Assembly (NCBI RefSeq): GCF_902141855.1
Contig: NZ_CABFVH010000011.1
Span: forward strand, 62,001 to 126,000
Reading direction: 5' to 3'
From: Methylobacterium dankookense
GTDB taxonomy: Bacteria; Pseudomonadota; Alphaproteobacteria; Rhizobiales; Beijerinckiaceae
DNA length: 64,000 nt
The notes beneath the pieces were generated by a model that was given only the letters and a program-made list of their open reading frames with translations, searched no databases and was not told the origin of the DNA. Shown in pieces: positions 8,711 through 16,746 of the stretch. The position numbers and the translations under genes were made by a program. Every line of letters begins with the position of its first letter. Position 1 is the first letter of the stretch.

Positions 8711-8977
8711 GAATTGCTATGCCGGCGAAGTGGTGACATCGCGGGCGCGAAATTCAATTGCGATCGCCAGTCACGATCCGGTTGAAGGAATAATTTAAGA
8801 AAGATCTCGATTTATGACGTGGCCGTATTTGAGGCTCCTCCTGTCGTAGCCCAGCGCTCGACCGGTGCAGCCCCAGCGTCTATACGCCCTCCTGTTGCGG
8901 GGCATCGATCCACCGAAATCCGCGATTGCGTCCTGCAGCGTCTACCACGATCGTGATCAGAGGGTGAGAAGCGAGCG

Positions 8978-10126
8978 ATGCGCCTCGACGTCACGACCCT
9001 CCTGATCGTGACCTTCGCGCTGACCTTTCTGGTTGGCCTGCTGTTCCTGCTCTCGTGGCGCCAGTCGCGCGACATGCCGGCGCTTCTAGTCTGGGGCATC
9101 GCGCATCTTGCGGGTTCGGTCGCATCGGTTGGCCTCGCCCTTCGCGGGCAGGTTCCGGATGCCGTCTCGATCGGGCTCGCGAACACCGTGATGATCGCGG
9201 CCTACGGGCTAATCTGGAGCGGCATCCGCATGTTCGAGGGCCGCCCGTTCCGTCCAGTCGCGACCTTCACGGGCGCTGCTCTCTGGGCCGTACTGTGCCT
9301 CGTGCCGGCCTTCTACGATTCGATCGTGGCCCGGATCATCGTCGCCTCGGCCATCGCCGTCGCATATACCGGCCACGGGGCGGTGATGTTCTGGCGCGGG
9401 GGCCACGAGCCTCTGGCATCGCGCAGGCCGGCGGCTCTCCTGCTTGCCGCCTATGCGGCCTGCTACGTGGTCCGCATCCCCACTACGCTCCTGATGCCAC
9501 CGACCGAGGTCCGCAACCCGCTCGCGTCGAGCTGGGTGACGGTATTGTGCCTCGCCTCAATGCTGTTCACGCTGGTCGTCGCCTTTCTGTTCACGGCATT
9601 GGCCAAGGAACGTGCTGAGCATCGCCAGCGCGTCGCTGCATCGACGGATCCGCTGACCGGCGTCGCCAATCGCCGCGCCTTCTTCGATCGCGCCGAGACC
9701 CTGGCGGCGAGCGGAAGGCCGCTGACGCTGGTCCTGTTCGACCTCGATCATTTCAAGGCGATCAACGACAGATTCGGCCATGCGATCGGCGACACGGTGC
9801 TCGTAGGATTCTGCGAGGTGGCGTGCACGTTACTGCCGCCCGGTTCGCTGTTCGGCCGGCTCGGCGGCGAAGAGTTCGGCTGCCTGCTTGTCGCTCGCGA
9901 GCCGGACGCGGTCGTCGCCCAGGTCGAGTGTGTGCGCCAGGCTTTCTCCGCCATCAGGGTCGCCGACCTTCCGGACCTGCGTCTCGGCGCGAGTGCGGGT
10001 GTGGCGTGCGGGACCGGTGCACGATTCGACGTGTTGATGCGGCGCGCGGATGCGGCGCTCTACGCAGCCAAGCGTGGTGGCCGCGATCGGGTCGCGGTAG
10101 CAGAACCCGTTTTGAAGGCGGCGTGA
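8978..10126 (+). CDS. membrane diguanylate cyclase (GGDEF domain)
   Basis: A 382-residue protein. About six to seven hydrophobic helices span residues 5-210, followed by a GGDEF domain (from STDPLTGVANRRAFFDR). The active-site loop reads GGEEF, compatible with c-di-GMP synthesis, and the metal and substrate motif FDLDHFKAINDRFGHAIGD is intact. The RxxD inhibitory site expected just before the loop is absent (PGSLFGR there), so product feedback inhibition is unlikely. c-di-GMP commonly controls exopolysaccharide and motility, and an exopolysaccharide locus lies 14 kb away, but a link is only inference. Confidence 0.9.
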   Translation: MRLDVTTLLIVTFALTFLVGLLFLLSWRQSRDMPALLVWGIAHLAGSVASVGLALRGQVPDAVSIGLANTVMIAAYGLIWSGIRMFEGRPFRPVATFTGAALWAVLCLVPAFYDSIVARIIVASAIAVAYTGHGAVMFWRGGHEPLASRRPAALLLAAYAACYVVRIPTTLLMPPTEVRNPLASSWVTVLCLASMLFTLVVAFLFTALAKERAEHRQRVAASTDPLTGVANRRAFFDRAETLAASGRPLTLVLFDLDHFKAINDRFGHAIGDTVLVGFCEVACTLLPPGSLFGRLGGEEFGCLLVAREPDAVVAQVECVRQAFSAIRVADLPDLRLGASAGVACGTGARFDVLMRRADAALYAAKRGGRDRVAVAEPVLKAA

Positions 10127-10133
10127 CGAGGCG

Positions 10134-10343
10134 ATGATGGAAGAGGTGAAGCGGCTGACGCGGCTGGAGATGCGCCTGACCGAGCACGATGCGACAATCG
10201 ACGACCTTAATCGCATCGTCACCGAGCAGTGGCGTCTGATCGACCGGCTGACGCGCCAGATTTCCGCAATGCAGGAGCAGGTTGAAACGCTTGCGGAGCG
10301 CGCGGGCCCCCGCGCTCCTGAGCCGCCCCCGCCGCATTACTGA
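10134..10343 (+). CDS. slyX: SlyX family protein
   Basis: A 69-residue protein that is nearly all heptad-repeat coiled coil (RLEMRLTEHDATIDDLNRIVTEQ) with a proline-rich end closing in PPPPHY, the pattern of SlyX. Function is unknown in the family. It lies seven bases after the diguanylate cyclase with a GAGG signal and is probably co-transcribed. It converges on mxaB with only 16 bases between the stops. Confidence 0.85.
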   Translation: MMEEVKRLTRLEMRLTEHDATIDDLNRIVTEQWRLIDRLTRQISAMQEQVETLAERAGPRAPEPPPPHY

Positions 10344-10359
10344 TCGAATTCGAAGAACC

Positions 10360-10983
10360 TTATTTCGCCTGCTGCGGCGATTCGAGCTTCTTCCGTATCG
10401 AAGAGCACGAGTTGACGACGCTTCGATAGCCGATCGAAAGCCGATCCGCTATGTTTCGATAACTGGTTCCTTCCTTCATAAGGATGTAGATCTGAAGCTC
10501 GCGAGCATTCAGCGCACTATGTTTTTGCTGATCAAATGATTGATTGAGTGCTGCAATAGCCGTTGCAAGGGGGTGGGGGAGGTGGGGGTGGTTTTGGCGC
10601 ACGCTGGCGAAGGCTTCGAGGAAATCCTGCACCGGCAGGTCCTTGAACATGAAGCCGCTGGCGCCCGCCTCAAGGCAGCGCGCGGCGATGACGGGGTCGC
10701 GATGCATGCTGAGGACGAGGATGCGCGCCTTCGCCTCGAGCGCGCGCATGCGGCGGATGAGCGAGAGCCCGGCGAGCCCGTTGCCCTCGAAGGCGAGGTC
10801 GACCACCGCGATGTCGGGCCGGATGCGGTGGAACAGGCGGTAGCCGGCGACCGGATCGCCCGCCTCGAACAGGCTCGCGACGCCGGCATCCTCCAGGATC
10901 CGCCGGATCCCCTGCCGCACGATCGGGTGGTCGTCCACGATCAGCACGCGCGTCCCGGGGGGAATGGTCGTCGGGCCCTTCAT
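10360..10983 (-). CDS. mxaB: MxaB, LuxR-type response regulator of the methanol oxidation cluster
   Basis: A 207-residue regulator. The receiver domain (residues about 11-125) has the acid pair in VDDHP, phospho-acceptor Asp62 in VVDLAF and the conserved Lys in FMFKDL. The C-terminal LuxR-like helix-turn-helix spans about residues 143-205 (NARELQIYILMKEG to VVNSCSSIRKKL). In M. extorquens MxaB is required for mxa expression. It is the last gene of the cluster, overlapping mxaH by ATGA (10980-10983). The DNA encoding residues 141-207 (10360-10560) is only about 47% GC against 63-70% in the receiver half, and the boundary lies at a G-rich tract coding for a His/Pro-rich linker. Confidence 0.88.
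   Translation of the reverse strand: MKGPTTIPPGTRVLIVDDHPIVRQGIRRILEDAGVASLFEAGDPVAGYRLFHRIRPDIAVVDLAFEGNGLAGLSLIRRMRALEAKARILVLSMHRDPVIAARCLEAGASGFMFKDLPVQDFLEAFASVRQNHPHLPHPLATAIAALNQSFDQQKHSALNARELQIYILMKEGTSYRNIADRLSIGYRSVVNSCSSIRKKLESPQQAK
10569..10591 (+). other. G-tract run (possible G-quadruplex) inside mxaB
   Basis: The plus strand has three five-G tracts and two GG pairs separated by single bases within 23 bases. On the mxaB coding strand this is C-rich and encodes the His/Pro linker between receiver and DNA-binding domains. It marks the base-composition boundary of the gene. Quadruplex formation is a prediction from tract spacing only. Confidence 0.5.
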
Positions 10984-11477
10984 GGCCTGTCCTGTGCGGC
11001 GTAGCGCTCGCGCAGGCGCGCGAGGGCCGCGTCCCGGGCGAGGCCGGCGCGGCGGATGGTGACGTAGTGCTGGCACAACTCGCCGTAGAGCTGGCGGCGC
11101 CCGCTGGCGGCGGCCACCCCGGTGAGGTCGCCGATCAGGGCGGCCGGCCTCTCGGCGGCGCCGATCTCGGCGAGCATCGCCTCGAGCTGCGCCGTGCGGT
11201 TGGCGATCATGCGCGGATCCTCGACGAAGCTCTGCCGCGCGGCAGCGAGGCTCGCCCGGAGGCTCCCGAGGGCGCTCGGATCGACGCCGCCGCCGCCGGC
11301 CGCGCGCCGGGCGAGCCAGAGCGCCGGCTCGGTCGCGTCGGTCGGGCCGAGCCAGTCGGCATCGGAGGCGGGCCGGTCGCTGCGCGCGGCGACCGTTCCG
11401 GGCTCGCGCTCCCGGTCCTCCTCGCCGCAGCCGGCGAGCAGCAGCGCGGCGAGGCCGAGGGCGGCCAGCCGCCTCAC
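10980..11477 (-). CDS. mxaH: MxaH, lipoprotein of the methanol oxidation cluster
   Basis: A 165-residue protein with a lipoprotein signal peptide: the hydrophobic stretch ends in LLLAGC, so Cys17 is the likely lipidated residue. The mature part is helical and Ala/Arg-rich with no recognised domain. The assignment as MxaH rests on position: M. extorquens has the order mxaD-E-H-B, and here the gene lies between the mxaE-like propeller and the mxaB regulator, overlapping both by 4 bases. Its biochemical role is not known. Confidence 0.75.
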   Translation of the reverse strand: MRRLAALGLAALLLAGCGEEDREREPGTVAARSDRPASDADWLGPTDATEPALWLARRAAGGGGVDPSALGSLRASLAAARQSFVEDPRMIANRTAQLEAMLAEIGAAERPAALIGDLTGVAAASGRRQLYGELCQHYVTIRRAGLARDAALARLRERYAAQDRP

Positions 11478-12400
11478 CGCCCGGCCCCGCCCGGATCGGC
11501 CGGCAGCGCCAGGGCCGCGCGCGGGCCGCCGGGAACCTTGCGCCGCGCCACCTCGCGCATCTGCGTCAGGTCGATCACCGAGACGTCGTCCGAGAACCAG
11601 TTCGCCACGTAGGCGCGCCCGTCCGCCACCGCGATCCCCTCGGGATAGCGGCCCACCGGGATCGTCGCCGTGAGGGCGAGCTCCGCGTCGAGCACCGAGA
11701 CCGTGCCGGATTCCTGGTTCGTCACCAGGATCCGGCCGTCCTCAACGGCCACGCCGTAGGGGCTGCGCCCGGCCGGCCGGGTCGCGAGCGCGCTCAGCGC
11801 GGCGGTGTCGATGGCGGTCAGGTCGTTGCTGCGGACGTTGCCGACATAGAGGCGGCGCCCGTCCGGCGACAGGGCCAGCGCGAAGGGGGCGCGGCCGACG
11901 CCGATGCGGGCGAGCCAGGCCATGGTGGCGCCGTCCACCACCGCGACGGAATCGCCCCCGCGCTCGGCCACGAACACGCGGCCGGCCCCGTCGCGCACCA
12001 GCCCCGCCGGCTCCGGCCCGAGCGCGACCTCCGCCTCGACGGCGCCGCTCCGCGCATCGATCCGGACGAGCCGGCCGCCCTGCCAGTCGCCGACGAAGAG
12101 CGCGCGCCCGTCCGGCGAGACGGCGATGCCGAAGGGCAGGCGCCGCAGAACGCGGCCCGTGCCGGCCTCGACGGCGCTGATCACGCTCCGGTCGGGATGC
12201 GTCAGGTAGAGCGTGCCGTCCAGCGCCGCCGCGAGTCCGGCCGGCCCGGCGCCCACGGGGGCCGCCTCCGCCGGCCGGTCGACCCGGGTCACCGCGCCGC
12301 CATCCTGGCTCGCCACATAGACCGCCGCCCCGGCCGGCAGAGGCGCCGAAAGGAGCCAAACCGCGAGCAGAGCCGCGAGCGCGGTGCGAGGCCCCCTCAC
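11474..12400 (-). CDS. mxaE: MxaE, secreted YVTN-type beta-propeller protein
   Basis: A 308-residue protein with a signal peptide (LAALLAVWLLSAPLPAGAA) and a propeller of about seven short blades with repeated motifs such as YVASQDGGAVTRVD, LFVGDWQGGRLVRID, VFVAERGGDSVAVVD, LYVGNVRSNDLTAID and AYVANWFSDDVSVID. The name rests on position in the mxa gene order. The start is GTG at 12400, inside a GTGA overlap with mxaD; upstream in-frame sequence belongs to mxaD in another frame. A periplasmic role in dehydrogenase maturation or scaffolding is inference. Confidence 0.78.
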   Translation of the reverse strand: MRGPRTALAALLAVWLLSAPLPAGAAVYVASQDGGAVTRVDRPAEAAPVGAGPAGLAAALDGTLYLTHPDRSVISAVEAGTGRVLRRLPFGIAVSPDGRALFVGDWQGGRLVRIDARSGAVEAEVALGPEPAGLVRDGAGRVFVAERGGDSVAVVDGATMAWLARIGVGRAPFALALSPDGRRLYVGNVRSNDLTAIDTAALSALATRPAGRSPYGVAVEDGRILVTNQESGTVSVLDAELALTATIPVGRYPEGIAVADGRAYVANWFSDDVSVIDLTQMREVARRKVPGGPRAALALPADPGGAGR

Positions 12401-12942
12401 GGCGCGCCCTTTCCTTCGAGCTTCGCCTTCAGCCCCCTCAGCCCGTCGCCGAAATAGCGCTCCATCGCGGCGCGCCCGGCGGCGTCGCTCAATTCCTCCG
12501 GCGGCTCGTTGCCGGTGTCGCCCCGGTAGAAGCGCCCGGCCCAGGAGACCTTCGAGCCCGCCCCCTCCGGCGTCACCGTGAGGGTGGCGGAATAGGAGGA
12601 GACCGGCAGCGCCTTCAGGTCGGGCTCGCCCATCCGGTAGGAATAGGTCATCGTCTCGGCCTTCCACTCGTCGAGCCCCTCGTCGAGGGTGCCGCCGCTC
12701 TTGAGCGTCACCTTCCGGCTCGCGCCCTCGCCGTCGCCGCCGGTCGCCTCCACCTTCGTCACGTCCGGATGCCAGGCGCCGATCCCGCCGAACGCGCCGA
12801 CCGCCTTCCAGACCGCAGCCGGGGGCGCGGCGACGGTGATCGTCTGCTCGACCTTTTGCGGGGTCGGGCCGTGGGCGAGCGCCGCCGTGGCGGCGAGGGC
12901 GAACAGGAGGGTCGGAAGCCGTACAAGGTGGGTCAGGCGCAT
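12397..12942 (-). CDS. mxaD: MxaD, periplasmic SRPBCC-fold protein of methanol oxidation
   Basis: A 181-residue protein with a signal peptide (cleavage about after AALAH) and a polyketide-cyclase/START-like (SRPBCC) domain: VEQTITVAAPPAAVWKAVG, GAFGGIGAWHPDV and the closing VSWAGRFYRGDTG helix region. Published work on MxaD indicates that it stimulates electron transfer between methanol dehydrogenase and cytochrome cL. It overlaps mxaL by 10 bases and mxaE by 4. Confidence 0.85.
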   Translation of the reverse strand: MRLTHLVRLPTLLFALAATAALAHGPTPQKVEQTITVAAPPAAVWKAVGAFGGIGAWHPDVTKVEATGGDGEGASRKVTLKSGGTLDEGLDEWKAETMTYSYRMGEPDLKALPVSSYSATLTVTPEGAGSKVSWAGRFYRGDTGNEPPEELSDAAGRAAMERYFGDGLRGLKAKLEGKGAP

Positions 12943-13940
12943 GCGGTGTCTCGAGCCTTTCGGAGGGTGAGGCGCCCGGTCCGGGCGCCGAGCGGCGCGG
13001 CCGCGAAGGCCGCGAGCACGAGGAGGAGGGCGGCCGTGCCGAGGAGCGGCCGCAGGTCGAGCCGGCCGGGCACGGGCCGGGCGGCCGCTGCGGCGCGCAA
13101 GGGAGTGTCGAGGGAGGCCGGCCCGTCGAGATGGGCGTAGGCGAGCCCGGTCCGGGCGGCGAGATCCTTGAGATGGTCCTCGCGCACCGAGGAGAGGTGC
13201 TCGCTGCCTTGCGCCGCGGCCGCGCCGAAGGGCGCGTTGCGCGGGTTGTAGCCGTCGCGGGATTCGGCATCGGCCGGGGGCGGCCCGAAGCGGTTCTCCT
13301 GCTGCACCTCGGTCTCGGCGTAGAAGCCGATCTCGCGCCCGCGATCGTTGAATTTCGGGATCGGCGAGAGGGCGTAGCCGCCCACCCCGACGATCAGGCC
13401 CCGCACCGCGCCGGGCCTGCCCTCGAAGGGCGGCGTCTGGCCGCGCGGCAGCGGCGGCGCCTCCTGGCCGTCCGTGACGAAGAGGAGATCGGTGCCGAGG
13501 TCCCCCGCCATCTCCACGGCGCGGTAGAGCCCGGCGGAGATCCGGCTGTCGGCCTCCCAGGCCATGCGCCAGTCGAGGGCGGCGAGCGCCCCGTCGATGG
13601 GGGCGAAGCCGTCGCAGACCTCGACCGGGGCGAAGAGCAGGAAGGGCCGGCGCTCGGTGAACAGGCCGAGCGCGAGGCGCGAGCCGCAGGGCAGGCCGGC
13701 GAGCAGGTGGCGCAAAGCCGCCTTCGCCGCCTCCAGCCGGCTCTGCGGCCGTCCGTCCGCGGAAGAGTCCCGCACGTTCATGCTGCCGGTGATGTCGATG
13801 ACGGCGAGCACCTGCACGCCGTCGCGGGTCAGCGGCAGCGGTGGCACCGTGAGGGCCGCCAGCACGAGCAGGCCGGCCCCGGCGAGCAGCCGGAAGCGCC
13901 CGTCGCGGAGATTGCGCCGCCAGGGCAGGCCGATCCTCAC
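12933..13940 (-). CDS. mxaL: MxaL, von Willebrand factor A-domain membrane protein
   Basis: A 335-residue protein with an N-terminal anchor (LLAGAGLLVLAALTV), a VWA domain whose metal-ion motif reads DITGS (in VLAVIDITGSMNV), and a C-terminal membrane helix (LLGTAALLLVLAAFAAAP). Together with MxaA, C, K, R and S it belongs to the group needed to insert calcium into, or otherwise mature, methanol dehydrogenase. It overlaps mxaK by ATGA (13937-13940) and mxaD by 10 bases. Confidence 0.87.
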   Translation of the reverse strand: MRIGLPWRRNLRDGRFRLLAGAGLLVLAALTVPPLPLTRDGVQVLAVIDITGSMNVRDSSADGRPQSRLEAAKAALRHLLAGLPCGSRLALGLFTERRPFLLFAPVEVCDGFAPIDGALAALDWRMAWEADSRISAGLYRAVEMAGDLGTDLLFVTDGQEAPPLPRGQTPPFEGRPGAVRGLIVGVGGYALSPIPKFNDRGREIGFYAETEVQQENRFGPPPADAESRDGYNPRNAPFGAAAAQGSEHLSSVREDHLKDLAARTGLAYAHLDGPASLDTPLRAAAAARPVPGRLDLRPLLGTAALLLVLAAFAAAPLGARTGRLTLRKARDTACA

Positions 13941-14518
13941 GGTGCCCCCCGCGGCTGGCCGGGAATGTCGGTCCAGATCTTTTTCGGCTCAGCCTTCAAC
14001 TCGTCGCCGACCTGGCGATCCATCTCGGGGAAGTCGCGGATCAGCCGGGAGGCGATGTCGAGGTTGAACTTGGCGTCCCAGAAATCCGGCCGCGCCTGGA
14101 GCGCGCGCCGGTATTCCTGGCGGGCGAGCACGATGAGCGGCCCGGCCGGGTCGAGCTGGCTGCGTTCGATGAGGTCGAGGGCACGGCGCAGGCGGGCATT
14201 GCCGAGGGCGTAGCGGGCGCGGGCCAGGAGCGCCGGCGCCTGCCGTCCTTCGAGGGCGACGACCAGGGGCTCCATCTCCTCGGTGGCGTCGCGATGGGCG
14301 AGGTGGAGCACCCGCGCGAGGAGGAGCGGCGCGGGGGCGTCAGGGGTCACCGGCCGGTCCCGGCCCGCTTCGAGGGCGGCGATCTCCCGGTTCACCGCCG
14401 CCGCCCGCCAGGACAGGACGGCCCCGGCGAGCGCGCCCGCGAGGAGCAGGGCGGGGAGGGCGATGAGGAGGCCCGGCCGGAGGCGGGGCCAGGCCGTGCG
14501 GAGGATGTCAGCGGGCAT
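13937..14518 (-). CDS. mxaK: MxaK, membrane-anchored methanol oxidation accessory protein
   Basis: A 193-residue protein with one N-terminal membrane helix (LLIALPALLLAGALAGAVLSW) and a periplasmic helical region resembling tetratricopeptide pairs (LARARYALGNARLRRALDL, ARQEYRRALQARPDFWDAK). Position between mxaC and mxaL identifies it as MxaK, a factor for calcium-dependent maturation. ATG 14518 with AGCAGG upstream was chosen; ATG 14551 would add 11 residues, but its apparent ribosome site is part of a palindromic repeat. Unlike its neighbours it does not overlap the upstream gene: a 270-base repeat-bearing gap separates it from mxaC. Confidence 0.8.
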   Translation of the reverse strand: MPADILRTAWPRLRPGLLIALPALLLAGALAGAVLSWRAAAVNREIAALEAGRDRPVTPDAPAPLLLARVLHLAHRDATEEMEPLVVALEGRQAPALLARARYALGNARLRRALDLIERSQLDPAGPLIVLARQEYRRALQARPDFWDAKFNLDIASRLIRDFPEMDRQVGDELKAEPKKIWTDIPGQPRGAP

Positions 14519-14548
14519 GGCGGCCTGCTGCTTCCAAAGAGGCGCGGG

Positions 14549-14637
14549 CATCCCCTCTCCCCGCCGGGCGGGGAGAGGCCCGCAGGCACCCTGTCGTGCC
14601 TGCGGGAAGCGCAGGCGAAGCCGGAGCGGCGGTGAGG
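14549..14637 (+). repeat. dispersed double-hairpin element, copy A (inside the mxa operon)
   Basis: Hairpin 1 (14554-14578) has arms CCTCTCCCCGCC and GGCGGGGAGAGG. Hairpin 2 has arms CCCGCAGGCA (14579-14588) and TGCCTGCGGG (14597-14606) around the loop CCCTGTCG. A conserved tail AAGCGCAGGCGAAGCC follows. A second copy lies at 56036-56121 in opposite orientation with the same loop and tail but different, still perfectly paired stem bases. A partial further copy of hairpin 1, CTCTCCCCGC-AA-GCGGGGAGAG, is at 14727-14748. Confidence 0.85.
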
Positions 14638-14726
14638 GGGCGCCGCCGGAAGAGACTCCTCAGGAATCGCTCCCTCACCGTCGCCTGCCGCCTCGCCACG
14701 CGCCCCGGCAGGGGAGAGACGTGGCC

Positions 14727-14760
14727 CTCTCCCCGCAAGCGGGGAGAGGGGATGCGCGGC
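14727..14760. repeat. partial hairpin-1 copy of the dispersed element
   Basis: Arms CTCTCCCCGC and GCGGGGAGAG around AA, followed by GGGATGCGCGGC. The same ATGCGCGGC end borders copy B near 56119-56128. It lies 29 bases downstream of the mxaC stop as read on the minus strand, so in the mxa transcript it forms a stable stem between mxaC and mxaK. Confidence 0.7.
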
Positions 14761-14788
14761 CTGTGAAGGGAGTTCGCGGTGAGGCACG

Positions 14789-15841
14789 TCACGCCGCCAT
14801 CCTCCGCTCGGGCCCGCGGGCCGCCGGCGCCGGCTGCCCCCGGGCGAGATCCACCTCCGCCAGCTTGGCGAGGAGCAGCAGGGCGAGCCCGAAGGCGGCG
14901 GATCCGTAGGCCCAGCCCGTGAGGTCGCGCCGCGGGCGCAGCGCGACATAGGGGATCGGATCGCGCTCCAGCCCCTCGATCTCGCGGATCGCGGCGGCGA
15001 CGGCCTCCGGGCCCTCCGCCTCGAAGGCGCGGTAGGGCACGCCGAGGCTCCTGAAGAACAGGTCGAGATGGCGCTCGGGCGCCGCCTGGGGCGTGTCCTC
15101 GCCGGCCGGCCGGTCGGCGATGCCGGGCGAGCCCTTGGTGCGCAGGAACAGCCAGTAGAGGTTCGGCCGGATCTTTGCGAAGGCGGCGCGCAGGGTTTCC
15201 TGCACGCGCGGGTCGATCACGGCGGCCCCGTCCGAGACCAGGAGCAGCACCCGCGAGGCATCGCCCGAGGCCGCGCCGAACTGGCCGAGCGCCAGGGCGA
15301 GGCCGCGGGCCACGTTGGTGTAGTCGAGGCCGGGCCGGTCGATCGCCGCGATCGCCGCCCGCACCGCCGCGTGCCGGTCGGTCATCGGCAGGACCAGCAT
15401 CGGCGCCGTCGAGAAGGCGGTGACGGCGAAGAGGTCGTGCGCGCGGCTGCCGACGAAATCGCCGAGGATCCGGCGCGAGGCGGCGGCCTTGGATTCCTCG
15501 GCGCCCGAGGGCTGCCGCCCGGCGAAGGTCTCGTTCATGCTGCCCGAGCGGTCGATCAGCATCGAGACCTCGGCCCCGATCCCGGTCTGGGTGATGCGCT
15601 CGCCCGCCCGATAGGGGCCGCTGATGCCGACCACGAGCCCCGCCACCGCGAGGCAGCCGGCGGCGCTCAAGGCGGCTGCGAGCCCGCGCGAGAGCGCGTC
15701 CGGCGGCACGGCGGCGAGGGCTGCGAAAGGCGCCCGACGGCGCGGCGCGGCGAGGAGGGGGAGCAGGGCGAGCGGCAGCAGCCAGAGCAGCGCCGGCCGC
15801 TCGGCCCCGAACCGGGCGAGATCGGCGAGAAGCGCGCTCAT
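14789..15841 (-). CDS. mxaC: MxaC, von Willebrand factor A-domain membrane protein
   Basis: A 350-residue protein with N-terminal hydrophobic segments (LLWLLPLALLPLLAA; LSAAGCLAVAGLVVGI), a VWA domain with the canonical metal-binding motif DRSGS in SMLIDRSGSMNE and a later VSDGAAVID, and a C-terminal helix (AAFGLALLLLAKLAE). This matches MxaC, an inner-membrane accessory factor for methanol dehydrogenase maturation. Start ATG 15841 overlaps the mxaA stop (ATGA, 15838-15841). Downstream the operon is interrupted by palindromic repeats before mxaK. Confidence 0.87.
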   Translation of the reverse strand: MSALLADLARFGAERPALLWLLPLALLPLLAAPRRRAPFAALAAVPPDALSRGLAAALSAAGCLAVAGLVVGISGPYRAGERITQTGIGAEVSMLIDRSGSMNETFAGRQPSGAEESKAAASRRILGDFVGSRAHDLFAVTAFSTAPMLVLPMTDRHAAVRAAIAAIDRPGLDYTNVARGLALALGQFGAASGDASRVLLLVSDGAAVIDPRVQETLRAAFAKIRPNLYWLFLRTKGSPGIADRPAGEDTPQAAPERHLDLFFRSLGVPYRAFEAEGPEAVAAAIREIEGLERDPIPYVALRPRRDLTGWAYGSAAFGLALLLLAKLAEVDLARGQPAPAARGPERRMAA

Positions 15842-16743
15842 GCGGCGCGCTCCACGGCGGCGAGGCGGCGGGCGGTGGCCTGCGCCTCGGCGAGCGGCAG
15901 GCGGGTCCGCGCCTCCGCCACCGCGCCGCCGAAGAAGGCGAGCCGCGAGGCCGCGAAGAAGCGGGCGAGGCTCTCGGCCTGCGGCCGGTAGGCCGGGTGG
16001 CGGGCGAGGAAGGCGTCGAGGTCGTCGGCGAGGAGCCGCCGGCCGGCCTTCGCGTCGAGGCCGCGATGGAGCGCCAGCAGCCCCTCGCGGTAGCCGGCCT
16101 CGGTCTCCGGACCGCGCGCCAGGGCCGCGAGGCGGCGCGCGGCCTCGGCGAAGGCGCGGGCCGGGCGCGGCCGTAACGGCCACCAGGCCCGGTCGCGGGC
16201 GAGCAGCAGCAGGGCGGGCAGGGCGAGGCCCGCCAGGACGAGCGCCGCGTCGCGGGGCGGGGCGGGGTCGAGGCGCGGCCCGGGCCCGTCGGGCCGGAGA
16301 TATTCGGCCGGGTCGGCGCGGCGCGCCGGCTGCACCTCGCGCAGGGGCGAGAGGCCGAGGCTCCAGCCGGGCACCTGCACGGGCGCTGTGGTGGCGCCGT
16401 GCGCGTCGCCGCTGGTCAGCACCAGGGGAAAGCCCGGCACCTCCAGGGTCCGCGCGTCGATGGCGGCGTAGAAGGTCTGGTAGGTCAGGCGGAGGCGGTG
16501 GCGCGTCCCCGCGCTCTCGGTCTCGACGCTGCGCAGGTCGAGCCAGTAGGTCACCGGCCCGGGCCGGGGCAGGGAGGCGGCCTGGAGCGCGAAGCCCGGT
16601 TCCGCCTCGACCTCGACGGTGGCCTCGACGAGGTCACCGAGGAAATAGCCGAAGGTGCGCGGCACGCGCACCTCCACGGCGCCCGGCTGCGCCGCGGCGG
16701 GGGCGGCGAGCAGGATCAGCAGGCCGGCGAGCAGGGGGCGCAC
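15838..16743 (-). CDS. mxaA: MxaA, calcium-insertion/maturation accessory protein
   Basis: A 301-residue protein with a signal peptide (LLAGLLILLAAPAAAQ), a periplasmic beta-rich part (FGYFLGDLVEATVEVEAEPG), a central membrane helix (ALVLAGLALPALLLLA) and a cytosolic helical tail. It fits MxaA, implicated in calcium insertion into the dehydrogenase. GTG at 16743 is used, preceded by GGAGG seven bases upstream that lies in the end of mxaS; the gap to mxaS is 3 bases. Confidence 0.83.
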   Translation of the reverse strand: MRPLLAGLLILLAAPAAAQPGAVEVRVPRTFGYFLGDLVEATVEVEAEPGFALQAASLPRPGPVTYWLDLRSVETESAGTRHRLRLTYQTFYAAIDARTLEVPGFPLVLTSGDAHGATTAPVQVPGWSLGLSPLREVQPARRADPAEYLRPDGPGPRLDPAPPRDAALVLAGLALPALLLLARDRAWWPLRPRPARAFAEAARRLAALARGPETEAGYREGLLALHRGLDAKAGRRLLADDLDAFLARHPAYRPQAESLARFFAASRLAFFGGAVAEARTRLPLAEAQATARRLAAVERAA

Positions 16744-16746
16744 GCG

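Noticed and set aside
14552..14788. A small gene between mxaC and mxaK
   Set aside because: Open frames here are made of palindromic repeat sequence and would translate to Arg/Pro-rich text; treated as a repeat gap.
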